Source: JANMMJ01 sp964543235 (lineage in GTDB: Bacteria; Pseudomonadota; Alphaproteobacteria; Rhizobiales; Aestuariivirgaceae). From it: a DNA stretch of 28,165 bases. The stretch covers positions 1 through 28,165 of the forward strand of contig CAZIXE010000043.1 in the NCBI GenBank assembly GCA_964543235.1. Direction: 5' to 3'. The position numbers and the translations under genes were made by a program. Each line of letters starts with the position of its first letter. The first letter of the stretch is position 1. Under the pieces are notes generated by a model, which did no database searches, was not told the DNA's origin, and saw only the letters and a list, made by a program, of their open reading frames with translations. Shown piece by piece: positions 1 to 8,420 of this stretch.

Positions 1-2
1 CC

Positions 3-632
3 CTGATGAACGAATTGTCGCTGATCCTCGACCGCATGAACATCCGCACCAAGGATGTCCTCGATGCCGCCGCCACCAAGTGGAACTTCCTGAAATTCAC
101 ACCCGGCCTTGTCGGCGGCCACTGCATCGGCGTCGATCCCTACTATCTGACCACCGCCGCCGAGGCCCTCGGTTACTATCCCCAGGTGATCCTTGCCGGC
201 CGCCGCATCAACGACGACATGGGCCGCATCGTCGCCCGCAAGGCCGTCAAGATGCTGATTGAAGCCGGCTCGCCGGTACGCGGCGCCAAGGTTGGCGTGC
301 TCGGCCTGACCTTCAAGGAGAATGTCCCTGACCTGCGCAACTCCAAGGTGCCCGACATTGTCTCGGAACTCTCCGACTTCGGCATCGAGGCCATGGTGCA
401 TGATCCCCACGCCGGAGCGGCGGAAGCCCAGGACGAGTACGGCATCAAGCTGCGGGAACTCACCCGTTTCATCGGCCTTGATGCGATGATCCTTGCCGTC
501 AATCACCGGGAATATCTCGACATGGCGGAACAGCTGACCGACCGGGTGCGGCCGGGTGGTGTCCTGATCGACGTGAAGTCTGCCCTCCAGCCGCAGGCGC
601 TGCGTCGCGATATTCTGTACTGGAGCCTGTAG
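3..632 (+). CDS. UDP-sugar 6-dehydrogenase (UDP-GlcNAc/GalNAc dehydrogenase type), C-terminal part
   Basis: This is the 3' part of a nucleotide-sugar dehydrogenase; the reading frame is open from the window edge, so the N-terminal NAD-binding domain lies outside. The visible part contains the catalytic-cysteine motif GGHCIGVDPYYLT, preceded by TKWNFLKFTPGLV, then the central helix and the C-terminal UDP-binding domain with GLTFKENVPDLRNSKV. This motif set is typical of the TviB/WbpA/WbpO/CapL branch, which oxidises C6 of UDP-HexNAc (or UDP-hexose) to a uronic acid in two NAD-dependent steps in the cytoplasm. The exact sugar cannot be read from the sequence. It lies about 100 bp upstream of the chain-length/kinase gene, so it probably supplies a UDP-uronic acid precursor to this locus. 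The ATG at position 6 is internal to the protein and not the true start. Confidence 0.92.
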   Translation: MMNELSLILDRMNIRTKDVLDAAATKWNFLKFTPGLVGGHCIGVDPYYLTTAAEALGYYPQVILAGRRINDDMGRIVARKAVKMLIEAGSPVRGAKVGVLGLTFKENVPDLRNSKVPDIVSELSDFGIEAMVHDPHAGAAEAQDEYGIKLRELTRFIGLDAMILAVNHREYLDMAEQLTDRVRPGGVLIDVKSALQPQALRRDILYWSL

Positions 633-729
633 CTGCCGGAGTGGCGTCCACCGGTAAAACTGGCTAGAAGTCAAAGTGGCTCGATGCAGACAATACTGAA
701 CTGATGTTGCTGGTGCGGAGAATTCGATA

Positions 730-2742
730 GTGGTTCCAAAGAACAAGCGGGCGGCAACTTCCGATCTGATTGCCATGACTCCGGGGCTCGGGGTGGACCA
801 GGCTTACCAGCGCCCGTTCATGGATGTGCGCGAACTTGTCGCCTCGCTCTGGTGCGAGCGTTTCTGGGTCGTCACTGCGACGCTGGCGGTCCTGGCGCTT
901 GTCGCGCTCTATCTGCTCGTGACACCGAAGACCTACACGGCCACCGCCCAGCTCCTGATCGATCTCAACCGTCCGCTCACCGGCGAAGCCCAGTCGCTGG
1001 GCGCCGACACCACCCGGTTCATGATGGGTCCCATCATCGACAGCCAGGTGGAGATCATTCGCGCCACCCGCATCGTCAGCCGCGTGATCCAGAAGACCGG
1101 CTATGCCGAGTCCGTCGAGGCCCATGAACTGCCCGAGGACGCGCAGGCCGCCCCGGAGACTTCGCCCTCCGCAGGCAATGCCGCAGCCGCCACCGGCGAT
1201 GCGGCGGCTGCCGGCGGGCCCGGCACCGCCTCGCCCAACATTCCGCTGGGCATCATCGGCAAGTTCCAGGAGAATCTGGACGTCCGCCGCAAGGGCCTCA
1301 CTCTTATTCTGCTGGTGCAGTTCTCCGACAAGGACCCGGTTCGGGCTGCAACCGTCGCCAATGCCATTGTCGACGAATACCTCGTCGACCGCGACCGCCG
1401 CGAACAGGCGGCATCGAAACGTGCCGTCGAGACCCTGCGCGGCCGTATCGCCCAGGCCCGCGCCGATCTTGCCGCCAACGAACAGGCGCTTCAGGAACTG
1501 AGCGAAAAATACAATCTCGTCTCCGCCGGCGGCAGCACGCTCGATGAGCGCGAAGTCGCCGAGACCGCCACGCAGCTCAATCTGGCCCGTGCCGAGGAGG
1601 CCAAGCTGCTGGCGGATCTTCAGCAGTGGGAAGCCCAGTCCAAGGACACCACGGGCATCGCCACCATCGGCAAGCTGACAGATGCCCGCCACAATTACGA
1701 AGTTGCCCGCAACCAGGTGGCGCTGCTCGAAAAGACCCTCGCCAGCATGAAGCGTGACTTTGCGCAGAAGACCACTGCCCTCAACCGCTTCGCGGAGCTG
1801 CAGAAGGAAACCCAGGCAACGCGGGACAGCTACCTGGCGATGGTGACGCGCATCAAGCAGCTCGAGATGGAACAGAACTATTCCATGCTTGATATCCAGA
1901 TGCTCGACAGCGCCGCCGTCCCCCAGAGTCCGTCAAGCCCGAACCTCACCCTGATGCTCGGTGTCGGACTGCTCGGGGGGCTCGGCCTCGGCATGACGAT
2001 CGCCCTGATCAAGGACCACATGTCGACAGTGCTGCGCACGCCTCAGCTGGTACAAAGCAATCTCGGCGTGCCGCACATTGCAACGCTTGATCAGCTCCGC
2101 GGCCGCAACACCGACGCGTTCGCGCTGCTCAACACCCATCCCAACGCACCGTTCGTGCAGGGTATCGTCCTGATCCACCGCTACCTCGCCGAAATTCGCA
2201 GCAGCGGCCAGCGGGTGATCGCCATCGTGTCGGTCAATGACGGTGACGGCAAATCCACCATCGCGGCCGCGCTCGCGCAGTACGCCGCCGCGATTACCCA
2301 TCAGAAGACGGCCCTCATCGACTGCGACATTCACCAGCGCAGCCTCTCGAAGCGTTTTGCGCCGAATGCCACGCATTCTTTCGCGCAGGCGCTTGAGGGG
2401 ACTCTCACCAACACCGGCGTATTGATCGATCCGCCGGACTGCGCCTTCTCGATCTGCACCTCGCCGTGGGAGGAGAACCCGCTCGGCAATACGCAGATGC
2501 TGATGTCGCCCGCCATGTCCAAGTTCGTGCGCTCGATCGGCAAGGACTTTGACCTCGTGATCCTGGACACGGCCGGCATCAGGAACAATGTCGAGACCCG
2601 TGCAATCGTCAGCATGGCCGACATCGTCATTCTTGTCGTTGATGCCCGCAGCACCACGGTCGAGGAAATCGCCATGATCAAGGAGACCGCTCCCGATCTT
2701 GAGACGAAGCTGGCCGGCGTCGTGCTCAACCACGCGGGCTGA
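730..2742 (+). CDS. Wzz / BY-kinase-like polysaccharide co-polymerase (ExoP-like)
   Basis: The protein (670 aa) controls chain length and export in Wzy-dependent polysaccharide synthesis at the inner membrane. An N-terminal Wzz domain has a first membrane helix at about residues 45-64, an Ala/Pro/Gly-rich low-complexity insert at about 136-170, and long coiled coils at about 220-385. A proline-rich stretch (PQSPSSPN, about 398-405) leads into the second membrane helix (about 406-426). The cytoplasmic ATPase part shows Walker A NDGDGKST (503-510), Walker A' ALIDCDIHQRS (528-538) and Walker B LVILDTAG (609-616). The chain stops at residue 670, right after LAGVVLNHAG, so the tyrosine-rich tail expected of ExoP/Wzc is absent. 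The start is GTG, with GGAG nine bases upstream; ATG at 775 is an alternative. It is probably co-transcribed with the polymerase gene that follows. Confidence 0.9.
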   Translation: MVPKNKRAATSDLIAMTPGLGVDQAYQRPFMDVRELVASLWCERFWVVTATLAVLALVALYLLVTPKTYTATAQLLIDLNRPLTGEAQSLGADTTRFMMGPIIDSQVEIIRATRIVSRVIQKTGYAESVEAHELPEDAQAAPETSPSAGNAAAATGDAAAAGGPGTASPNIPLGIIGKFQENLDVRRKGLTLILLVQFSDKDPVRAATVANAIVDEYLVDRDRREQAASKRAVETLRGRIAQARADLAANEQALQELSEKYNLVSAGGSTLDEREVAETATQLNLARAEEAKLLADLQQWEAQSKDTTGIATIGKLTDARHNYEVARNQVALLEKTLASMKRDFAQKTTALNRFAELQKETQATRDSYLAMVTRIKQLEMEQNYSMLDIQMLDSAAVPQSPSSPNLTLMLGVGLLGGLGLGMTIALIKDHMSTVLRTPQLVQSNLGVPHIATLDQLRGRNTDAFALLNTHPNAPFVQGIVLIHRYLAEIRSSGQRVIAIVSVNDGDGKSTIAAALAQYAAAITHQKTALIDCDIHQRSLSKRFAPNATHSFAQALEGTLTNTGVLIDPPDCAFSICTSPWEENPLGNTQMLMSPAMSKFVRSIGKDFDLVILDTAGIRNNVETRAIVSMADIVILVVDARSTTVEEIAMIKETAPDLETKLAGVVLNHAG

Positions 2743-2779
2743 GCGCCATGCTGCCGCGCCGCCCGCCGGATATTGCCGC

Positions 2780-4039
2780 ATGAGAATCTTTCTCGCGCTG
2801 GTCTATCTTGCCGTGATCGTCCTCTACACGGCGCTGACCAAGTTCTCGGTCGGGCTGCCGCTGCGCACGCTGGCCCTGGTCTTTCTCGCGGCACTGATCT
2901 TCGTCTCTTACTACCGTCAGTCGCTTGATCTTCTCGCACGCCATGGTGCCATCAATTGGGCCTTCTTTGCGCTCGCCGTCATCGGTACCCTCCTGACCTA
3001 CTACTACGAAAGAAGCGCCGGCAGCACCTTCGACGGCCTGACCGCCAACATTGTTCAGCCCTATCTGATCTTCTACGTGGTGCTCATGCTTATCCCGCTC
3101 ATCGGTCTGTGGCCGGTGGTGCTGATAACCCTTTCCGGTGCCGCCCTGACCGGGACCGTGGCCGTCCTTCAGTATCTGGATGTCGAGATTGCCTGGCGGC
3201 TGCGCGAAATCACCAGCGAGATCCAGCATGAGCCAGCCGCCATCCAGAACTACGTGACGAGCCGCGAGCGCGCCCTTGGCGTGTCGCTGTCGCCGATCCT
3301 GTTTTCCTATCACATGATGTGCACCTATGTGATTCTGAACATTCTCTATCGTTTCCGCTTCATGGGCTTCTTCAACTATTATGCCGGCTGCTTCCTCGTC
3401 GCTGTCGCAACCCTGGCCAACGGCACCCGCTCGGTGCTGCTCGGCATGGCGGTGAGCGAGGTGGCGCTGGAACTGCGCCGCGGTACGGCAAGATCGCTGC
3501 TGAAAGTGGCGCTGATCATCCTGGCCGCCGCCGCCCTCTATGTTTACGCGCAGGCGACCGGCTCGCGTATTGCCGAGACCCAGGATGCCTCGGCCCTGGG
3601 GCGCGTGGTGCTGTTCAACTACGGCATCCGTCTCGCCATTGACAACCCGCTGGGCTTAGGCTGGGATTTCAACCCCGCCGGCTATGCTTGGCTCTACTGG
3701 GAGCACCTCTCCGATTTCGTCAACGCCGACGGCGTGTTCCGCCTGGGGCTGCACAACGCCTATCTCAACTACTTCCTGACTTATGGGGTGGCGGGTACGG
3801 CGGTGGCGGTCCTCGCGCTGCTCTATGATCCGCGCTACGTGTTTCTGGCCGGGTTGTTCTTCTCTTCCTACCTCGTCCACATTATTGTCCACAATAATGG
3901 CATGTTCATCGGCGATTATTACTTCTGGTTTGCCTTCGCCATCATGATGAACGTCTTCGGGAGTCACGGCATCGTCTATGGTGGGACCGTGCGGCCGCAG
4001 CCTGCGCCCGTTTTCGCCACCAGGCGGCAGCCGGCATGA
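2780..4039 (+). CDS. Wzy-like polysaccharide polymerase / O-antigen ligase family membrane protein
   Basis: This polytopic inner-membrane protein (419 aa, about ten hydrophobic segments) most likely polymerises lipid-linked repeat units on the periplasmic side. Wzy_C/ligase-type signatures are visible: a helix-flanking ATLANGTRSVLLG motif, then GRVVLFNYGIRLAIDNPLGLG, and a large periplasmic loop ending in GLHNAYLNYFLTYG, whose His-Asn-x-Tyr/Leu pattern is characteristic of O-antigen ligase and ExoQ proteins. The frame is open from 2699, but residues before the ATG at 2780 overlap the kinase gene and look non-native; hydrophobic sequence begins right after that ATG. The neighbours (co-polymerase before, export protein after) match the rhizobial exoP-exoQ-exoF arrangement. 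Polymerase and ligase cannot be separated from sequence alone; context favours polymerase. Confidence 0.85.
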   Translation: MRIFLALVYLAVIVLYTALTKFSVGLPLRTLALVFLAALIFVSYYRQSLDLLARHGAINWAFFALAVIGTLLTYYYERSAGSTFDGLTANIVQPYLIFYVVLMLIPLIGLWPVVLITLSGAALTGTVAVLQYLDVEIAWRLREITSEIQHEPAAIQNYVTSRERALGVSLSPILFSYHMMCTYVILNILYRFRFMGFFNYYAGCFLVAVATLANGTRSVLLGMAVSEVALELRRGTARSLLKVALIILAAAALYVYAQATGSRIAETQDASALGRVVLFNYGIRLAIDNPLGLGWDFNPAGYAWLYWEHLSDFVNADGVFRLGLHNAYLNYFLTYGVAGTAVAVLALLYDPRYVFLAGLFFSSYLVHIIVHNNGMFIGDYYFWFAFAIMMNVFGSHGIVYGGTVRPQPAPVFATRRQPA

Positions 4040-4194
4040 GGCGGCAACGGCGGCAGTTCCAACGGCGGCGGTGGACTGAATGCCGGCGCAGCCGCTTGGC
4101 CGTGGCGATAAGCTGCGTTAGACTGAATCATTGCGGCACAGGCCAGCCGGCGCTGATGCAAATCGCCGGTTCAGGCGTGATCGGAGTGAAGAAG

Positions 4195-5481
4195 ATGATG
4201 GTCAGGTCCGGCAAGCTTGTGGGTGATCGTGCGATGTCGTTCCATCGCCTCCTGCGAACCTGCATCGTCACGCTCGCCGCTTTGGCCGCGCTCATGGCCG
4301 GCAGCGCCCTTGCTGACCCCTATCGCGTCATGAGTGGCGACACGTTGAAGATTGATGTCTTTCTCTCACCTGAACATTCCGCTGAAACCAGGGTGGACGA
4401 TGCCGGGCAGATCACCCTGCCGGCCCTTGGCCGCATCCAGGCCGCGGGCCTGACGCTCGAGGAAGTGGAAACCGCCGTCGTCGAGCGCCTGACCAGGCTC
4501 TCTGACATTTCGAGCGTGCGGGTCGTTGCAAGCGTCACCGAGTACCGGCCGCTCTTTGTGCTGGGGCTCGTCAATAATCCCGGCCGCTATCCATACAGCG
4601 CCCATACGACTGTTTTGAAGGCGCTTGCTGTTGCCGGTGGCGTCGGCAACCCTTTCTACCGCCGCAGCGCCCAGGCCACCAATCCGACCGATCTCGTCGA
4701 CCGCCAGGAACGTTTTGACGTGGCGACTTTGCAATACTGGTCGGCGCTGGCCCGGCGGGCGCGGCTGCTCGCCGAACAGAAGAAGGCCGAAACCATCGAG
4801 TTTCCCCCCGATCTCATCGCCAAGCTCAATGCCATCGGCGAGCAGGGCGTGATGGACCGCGAGCGCGAGATCTTCGAGGCCAGGCGCCAGACCCTGGCCA
4901 ACAGCCTGAGCGTCATCGCCCAGCAGAAAGAGGTTGTGCAGCAGGAGATCGCCAGTGCCGAGAGCTACGCCGAGGAAGTGAAGAAGGCGATACCACCCAT
5001 GCAGAAGGAACTCGAGAACCTGACCGCGCTCCGCGACAAGGGACTCACCCGGCGCCTCGAGGTCTTGACGGTGCAGCGCCAGGTCTCCGACATGCAGCGC
5101 GAGACCCGCACCTCCGCTCTCAGCATCACCCGTGGCCAGCGCGAGTTGAACGACCTCGAGAAGCAGGCTTCCAATCTGAAGGGACAGCGCGAAGCCGAGG
5201 TGGCTCAAGCACTGGTCGAGGTCGGCACCGAGATCAACGTCCTCAAGGCGAGGCTCGACAACCAGTCGAAGCTCCTGCCGGCGGGGAGCAGCATAACCAC
5301 CCCCACTGCGCAGAACGCTGGCGAGGGCGAAACCCCTGTCACCTTCGAAATTGTCCGGCTGAACGCCGACGGCCTTGCCATCACCATGCCTGCTTCCGAA
5401 GACACGCTGTTGATGCCGGGCGATGTGCTGAAGGTCGTCACAGTGGCTCCGGCCGGGGCCGGCTCTGCCGTATCGAACTGA
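4195..5481 (+). CDS. ExoF-like polysaccharide export protein (Wza/SLBB plus coiled coil)
   Basis: A secreted export protein of 428 aa that probably helps connect the inner-membrane machinery to the outer membrane. A signal peptide ends near ...MAGSALA/DPYRV (about residue 40) and has no lipobox cysteine, so it is probably not a Wza-type lipoprotein. The Poly_export domain (about 41-115) contains YRVMSGDTLKIDVFL and DDAGQITLPALGRI. An SLBB-like segment follows (about 118-150: RPLFVLGLVNNPGRYPY), and then a long Glu/Gln/Lys/Arg-rich coiled coil (about 180-375), an architecture like rhizobial ExoF. I chose the ATG at 4195 because GGAG lies eight bases upstream. An in-frame ATG at 4036 overlaps the polymerase stop but would add an Arg-rich stretch before the signal peptide; ATG 4234 would give the most compact signal peptide. 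Confidence 0.85.
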   Translation: MMVRSGKLVGDRAMSFHRLLRTCIVTLAALAALMAGSALADPYRVMSGDTLKIDVFLSPEHSAETRVDDAGQITLPALGRIQAAGLTLEEVETAVVERLTRLSDISSVRVVASVTEYRPLFVLGLVNNPGRYPYSAHTTVLKALAVAGGVGNPFYRRSAQATNPTDLVDRQERFDVATLQYWSALARRARLLAEQKKAETIEFPPDLIAKLNAIGEQGVMDREREIFEARRQTLANSLSVIAQQKEVVQQEIASAESYAEEVKKAIPPMQKELENLTALRDKGLTRRLEVLTVQRQVSDMQRETRTSALSITRGQRELNDLEKQASNLKGQREAEVAQALVEVGTEINVLKARLDNQSKLLPAGSSITTPTAQNAGEGETPVTFEIVRLNADGLAITMPASEDTLLMPGDVLKVVTVAPAGAGSAVSN

Positions 5482-5586
5482 GGGATGGCAGGCAGCCCAT
5501 CCGTTAACCTTGGTCGTGGGACATCGACCCGCACCTCTTGCGCGGGCATGATGGTTGCTCGACGCGAATGGGAACAGCGAGGTGTG

Positions 5587-6948
5587 ATGCGCAGATCGAA
5601 CAAACATGCCTGGCGGCCTCTGCCGGCGCTGGCCGCCGTAATGGTGGCCGCCGCAGCCTGTGCCTTTGGCGCGGTTCCGTCTGGGGCCGCACCGGTTGAG
5701 GCCGGGACCAACACCGCGGGAGGATTGACCGGCACCCCCCGGATCGTCCACGTGCAGAATCTCAATGACAGCGGTCCCGGTTCGCTGCGCGCCGCGCTGC
5801 GCATGAGGGGACCGCGGGTCATCGTCTTTGACGTTGCCGGGGCCATCGAACTCGAATCCGACCTGCGTATCGATGAACCGGATGTGACCGTGGCCGGCCA
5901 GACCGCTCCCGGGCCCGGCATCACCCTGCAGGGCGCCTCGCTCAAGATCAGGGCCAACAATGTTGCCATTCAGCATATTGCCGTGCGCCTGTGGAGCGAG
6001 GCCACGGCGGACAAGGGCGGCGACCGCGACGCCATCACCGTCTTCGCCTGTGATGATTGCGACAGGCCGGTTTCCAATGTCCTGATCGAGAATGTGAGCG
6101 CCAGTTGGGGCATCGACGAGAACATCGGCTTCTGGGGTGCGAAGCTCGAGCGCGTGACCCTGCGCAATTCGCTGATTGCCGAGGGCCTGCGCAATGCCGG
6201 CCACTCCAAGGGGGTTCACTCCATGGGATCGCTGATTGGTGGCAATACCAGGGCGATCGAGGTCACTGGCAACTTCTTCGCCAGCAACCTCCGCCGCAAT
6301 CCGGTCGTTGGCGGGGGAGCCAGCGCCTTTGTGGCCAACAACTTCATCTACAACCCGGGCCGCAATTCCGTGCATGTCTACGAGGGCGCCGGTACCAGGG
6401 CCTCGCTGATCGGCAATGTGACACTTCGCGGTCCCGATACTGCCGAAGACCTGACGGCCTTTCAGATCCAGGGCGATCTCGCCTCCGATTCGCCGGGCGC
6501 TGTGATCTATGCCTTCGACAATCACTGCTGCGACGGCCGCATCCATTCTGGCCAGGTCGAGCCGGACCAGCCGCTGGCCGCGGCGCCGGCGACCGTGTCG
6601 GCGACTTGGCAGACCCTGCCGGCTGCCGATGTCTGGGCACATGTCAGCCGCTATGCCGGCATGCGCCCGGCCGAGCGTGGCGCCACCGATGCCCGCATCG
6701 TCTCCGGCGCCGAGCGCGGTGACGGCCGGGTGATCGACAGTCCCTGGGAGGTGGGTGGCGATCCGGTGACGGCCGGCACCCAGCCGCCGCCGCCCGTGCC
6801 GGACGATCCCTTCGCGCCGGCCGGCGGCAGTGGCAAGAGCCGCCTCGCGGCCTGGCTCTGCCTGCGCCATTTCGAGGTCGGTGGGCCGCCCACGCCGCAA
6901 TGCGCCGAGTCGCCGGAAACCCTCCGCGGTCTGCTCGGCAGGCCCTGA
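5587..6948 (+). CDS. Secreted pectate-lyase-like right-handed beta-helix protein
   Basis: A 453-aa exported protein with a signal peptide (MRRSNKHAWRPLPAL followed by an Ala-rich core to about residue 35). The body resembles PL1-type pectate lyases: VQNLNDSGPGSLRAAL (56-71), VIVFDVAGAI, then TVAGQTAPGPGITL (101-114), a VLIENVSASWGIDENI strand (165-180) that in true lyases carries calcium-binding acidic residues, and NLRRNPVV (234-241), comparable to the RNP region holding the catalytic arginine. Polysaccharide loci often carry a lyase or hydrolase that trims chains or clears stalled polymer from the periplasm, and a uronic-acid polymer fits with the upstream dehydrogenase. Activity is inferred. 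The frame is open from 5485, but ATG 5587 immediately precedes the signal peptide and has GAGG close upstream. Confidence 0.8.
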   Translation: MRRSNKHAWRPLPALAAVMVAAAACAFGAVPSGAAPVEAGTNTAGGLTGTPRIVHVQNLNDSGPGSLRAALRMRGPRVIVFDVAGAIELESDLRIDEPDVTVAGQTAPGPGITLQGASLKIRANNVAIQHIAVRLWSEATADKGGDRDAITVFACDDCDRPVSNVLIENVSASWGIDENIGFWGAKLERVTLRNSLIAEGLRNAGHSKGVHSMGSLIGGNTRAIEVTGNFFASNLRRNPVVGGGASAFVANNFIYNPGRNSVHVYEGAGTRASLIGNVTLRGPDTAEDLTAFQIQGDLASDSPGAVIYAFDNHCCDGRIHSGQVEPDQPLAAAPATVSATWQTLPAADVWAHVSRYAGMRPAERGATDARIVSGAERGDGRVIDSPWEVGGDPVTAGTQPPPPVPDDPFAPAGGSGKSRLAAWLCLRHFEVGGPPTPQCAESPETLRGLLGRP

Positions 6949-7113
6949 AAGGCCCGCCGCCGCCGGGCTTAAATTGGCCTTAATGTTATCCGCAACTTGC
7001 CTTGGAGGAACTGCCGCCCGCGCGGTAGGCTCTTCGACGAAGGGGATCGGGTCATCCACACGGCGCCGGACAGAGGCGGCTTCACGGCGCGGCGTGGCAA
7101 GGTGGCGAGCGGC

Positions 7114-7302
7114 GTGGAAGAGAGAGAGGCTTTGCTCAGAGGCGTACTGGCCAATCAGCCGGCAGAAATGGCGGAGCGCCCGGCTGCAGCCCGCGATACC
7201 CCCGGCCGTGACCTCACTGCAGCCGAACTGCTGTTGAAGAATCTGCTCGTTTTCGGCCCGACGGCACTCATTGTGGCCGCCACCATCTATCTCATACTGT
7301 AG
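7114..7302 (+). CDS. Small tail-anchored membrane protein, unrecognised
   Basis: I do not recognise this short reading frame. It encodes a charged Glu/Arg/Ala-rich segment followed by a single C-terminal hydrophobic helix (LLVFGPTALIVAATIYLIL) that ends at the stop codon, so a small inner-membrane protein with a cytoplasmic head is likely. Start choice is uncertain: GTG 7114 (62 aa) is preferred because purine-rich sequence precedes it; TTG 6997 (101 aa), GTG 7102 and ATG 7168 are also in frame. It follows the beta-helix protein and ends 29 bases before the convergent sugar-transferase gene. No function is proposed. Confidence 0.45.
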   Translation: MEEREALLRGVLANQPAEMAERPAAARDTPGRDLTAAELLLKNLLVFGPTALIVAATIYLIL

Positions 7303-7331
7303 CGGCTAGGGCGGAGCCATTGGGCCGGAGC

Positions 7332-8177
7332 TCAATGCGCCTTGCCGGTGAGAAACTCGCTGATGAACGTTTTGGCGATGATCTTGAGATCGAGAGCCAG
7401 GCTTTGCGACGCGACGTAGCGCACATCGCACTCAAGCCGGCGGATCGCGGTCTCGCGCGTCCACATGGCCCCCCGGCACCCGGAAATCTGCGCCAGGCCG
7501 GTGATCCCGGGCCTGACATCGTAGCGGCTGCGATAGTGTTCGCTGGTCGCCAGGGTTTCAAAAAAAGTGTCGCCGATCGCCGTCAGCGGGGCGTGTGGGC
7601 GCGGACCGACCACCGACATGTCGCCGGTCAGCACATTGATCAGCTGCGGCAGTTCATCGATGCTGGTGCGGCGCAGAAACGCGCCGAACCGCGACACCCG
7701 CTCGTCATTGACCCTGGTCTGCATGACGACGCCGCCCGCGGTGCTGCTGACCGCCATGGTTCTGAACTTGTAGATCGAGAACAGCCGGCAATCCTTGCCA
7801 TGCCGCAATTGCCGGAAGAACACCGGTCCTGGACTCGACAGCTTGATGATCGCGGCAATCAGCAGGAAGGCCGGTGACAGGACGGCGAGCGCCAGGCTCG
7901 CAAACAGGATGTCGAAGGCGCGCTTGCCGAAGCGGGTCCACCAATTGTCGTTCCAGGACCGCTGCGGCACCACCAGCGGCCGGCCGGCGATGACATGCAG
8001 CCGCGCCCCCGTGCTCACCTGGTGGCCGAACGTCTGGCGCATGCCCGTCGCCTGTACGGGCTTTGAAACCGAAACAAAAAATGGCGCGCGCGTAAGGTCG
8101 GAGCCACCGGCACGATACCTGCGCAAATGGCTGCCGTGAGAGCTTGTCCCACGCGCATCGCGGTCCGTAGTGGTCAT
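7332..8177 (-). CDS. ExoY-like undecaprenyl-phosphate sugar-1-phosphate transferase (bacterial sugar transferase)
   Basis: This monotopic inner-membrane enzyme starts repeat-unit assembly by moving a hexose- or HexNAc-1-phosphate from a UDP-sugar to undecaprenyl phosphate. The short form (281 aa) has a roughly 75-residue polar N-terminus and one membrane helix (about 88-112, FDILFASLALAVLSPAFLL), and lacks the multi-helix N-terminal half of WcaJ. Conserved family motifs are present: IKLSSPGPVFFRQ, YKFRTM (136-141), RRTSIDELPQLINVLTGDMS (169-188, with the Asp174-Glu175 catalytic pair), VGPRP and RPGITGLAQISG. ATG 8177 is preceded by GGGA at good spacing; a TTG at 8189 is also in frame. It is the only leftward gene of the polysaccharide block and faces the glycosyltransferase operon across a 349-bp AT-rich gap. 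The sugar specificity cannot be read. Confidence 0.92.
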   Translation of the reverse strand: MTTTDRDARGTSSHGSHLRRYRAGGSDLTRAPFFVSVSKPVQATGMRQTFGHQVSTGARLHVIAGRPLVVPQRSWNDNWWTRFGKRAFDILFASLALAVLSPAFLLIAAIIKLSSPGPVFFRQLRHGKDCRLFSIYKFRTMAVSSTAGGVVMQTRVNDERVSRFGAFLRRTSIDELPQLINVLTGDMSVVGPRPHAPLTAIGDTFFETLATSEHYRSRYDVRPGITGLAQISGCRGAMWTRETAIRRLECDVRYVASQSLALDLKIIAKTFISEFLTGKAH

Positions 8178-8325
8178 TATCCGTCCCAACCCTAGGCGGC
8201 CAATTTATGAAGCAGCAGAACTTGGCCTCGGATCCCAATGCGATGTCAATATTAGCCAGCGCCGTGATTCACGCAAGGGTCATTATTGCACCGTTTTGAA
8301 TAAACGGTCGGAACGTACATCGAAC

Positions 8326-8338
8326 ATTAACTGTTAAT
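8326..8338. repeat. Palindrome ATTAAC-T-GTTAAT, candidate operator
   Basis: A perfect 6+6 bp inverted repeat with a single central base in the divergent intergenic region. Such odd-centre AT-rich dyads are typical of regulator half-sites. No regulator gene lies nearby, so assignment is open. Confidence 0.5.
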
Positions 8339-8356
8339 CTCGAAATTGTCCGAATA

Positions 8357-8420
8357 TGGCACAGTTTCATATTCCTGGTTTACAGGGATAGTAACCGTAA
8401 AGTGGAGTTTCACTGTGCCA
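8357..8420. repeat. 9-bp inverted repeat with 46-nt interior
   Basis: The arms TGGCACAGT (8357-8365) and ACTGTGCCA (8412-8420) pair perfectly. The interior contains an imperfect GGTTTAC/GTAACC pair and AGTG/CACT, so the whole stretch could form a branched hairpin in RNA or act as spaced operator half-sites. It lies 107 bp before the glycosyltransferase start, where a 5' leader would be. Confidence 0.5.

Noticed and set aside
664..1692. A 342-codon minus-strand frame
   Set aside because: It is antisense to the Wzz domain of the co-polymerase and has no family features.
4036..4194. N-terminal extension of the ExoF-like protein from an ATG overlapping the polymerase stop
   Set aside because: It would place an Arg-rich, Cys-containing stretch of over 50 residues before an otherwise normal signal peptide; ATG 4195 has a good ribosome binding site.
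4366..7059. A very long open frame (897 codons) on the minus strand
   Set aside because: It lies opposite the ExoF-like and beta-helix genes, whose protein motifs and signal peptides are convincing. The product is low-complexity and matches nothing; long antisense frames are expected in GC-rich DNA with strong third-position bias.
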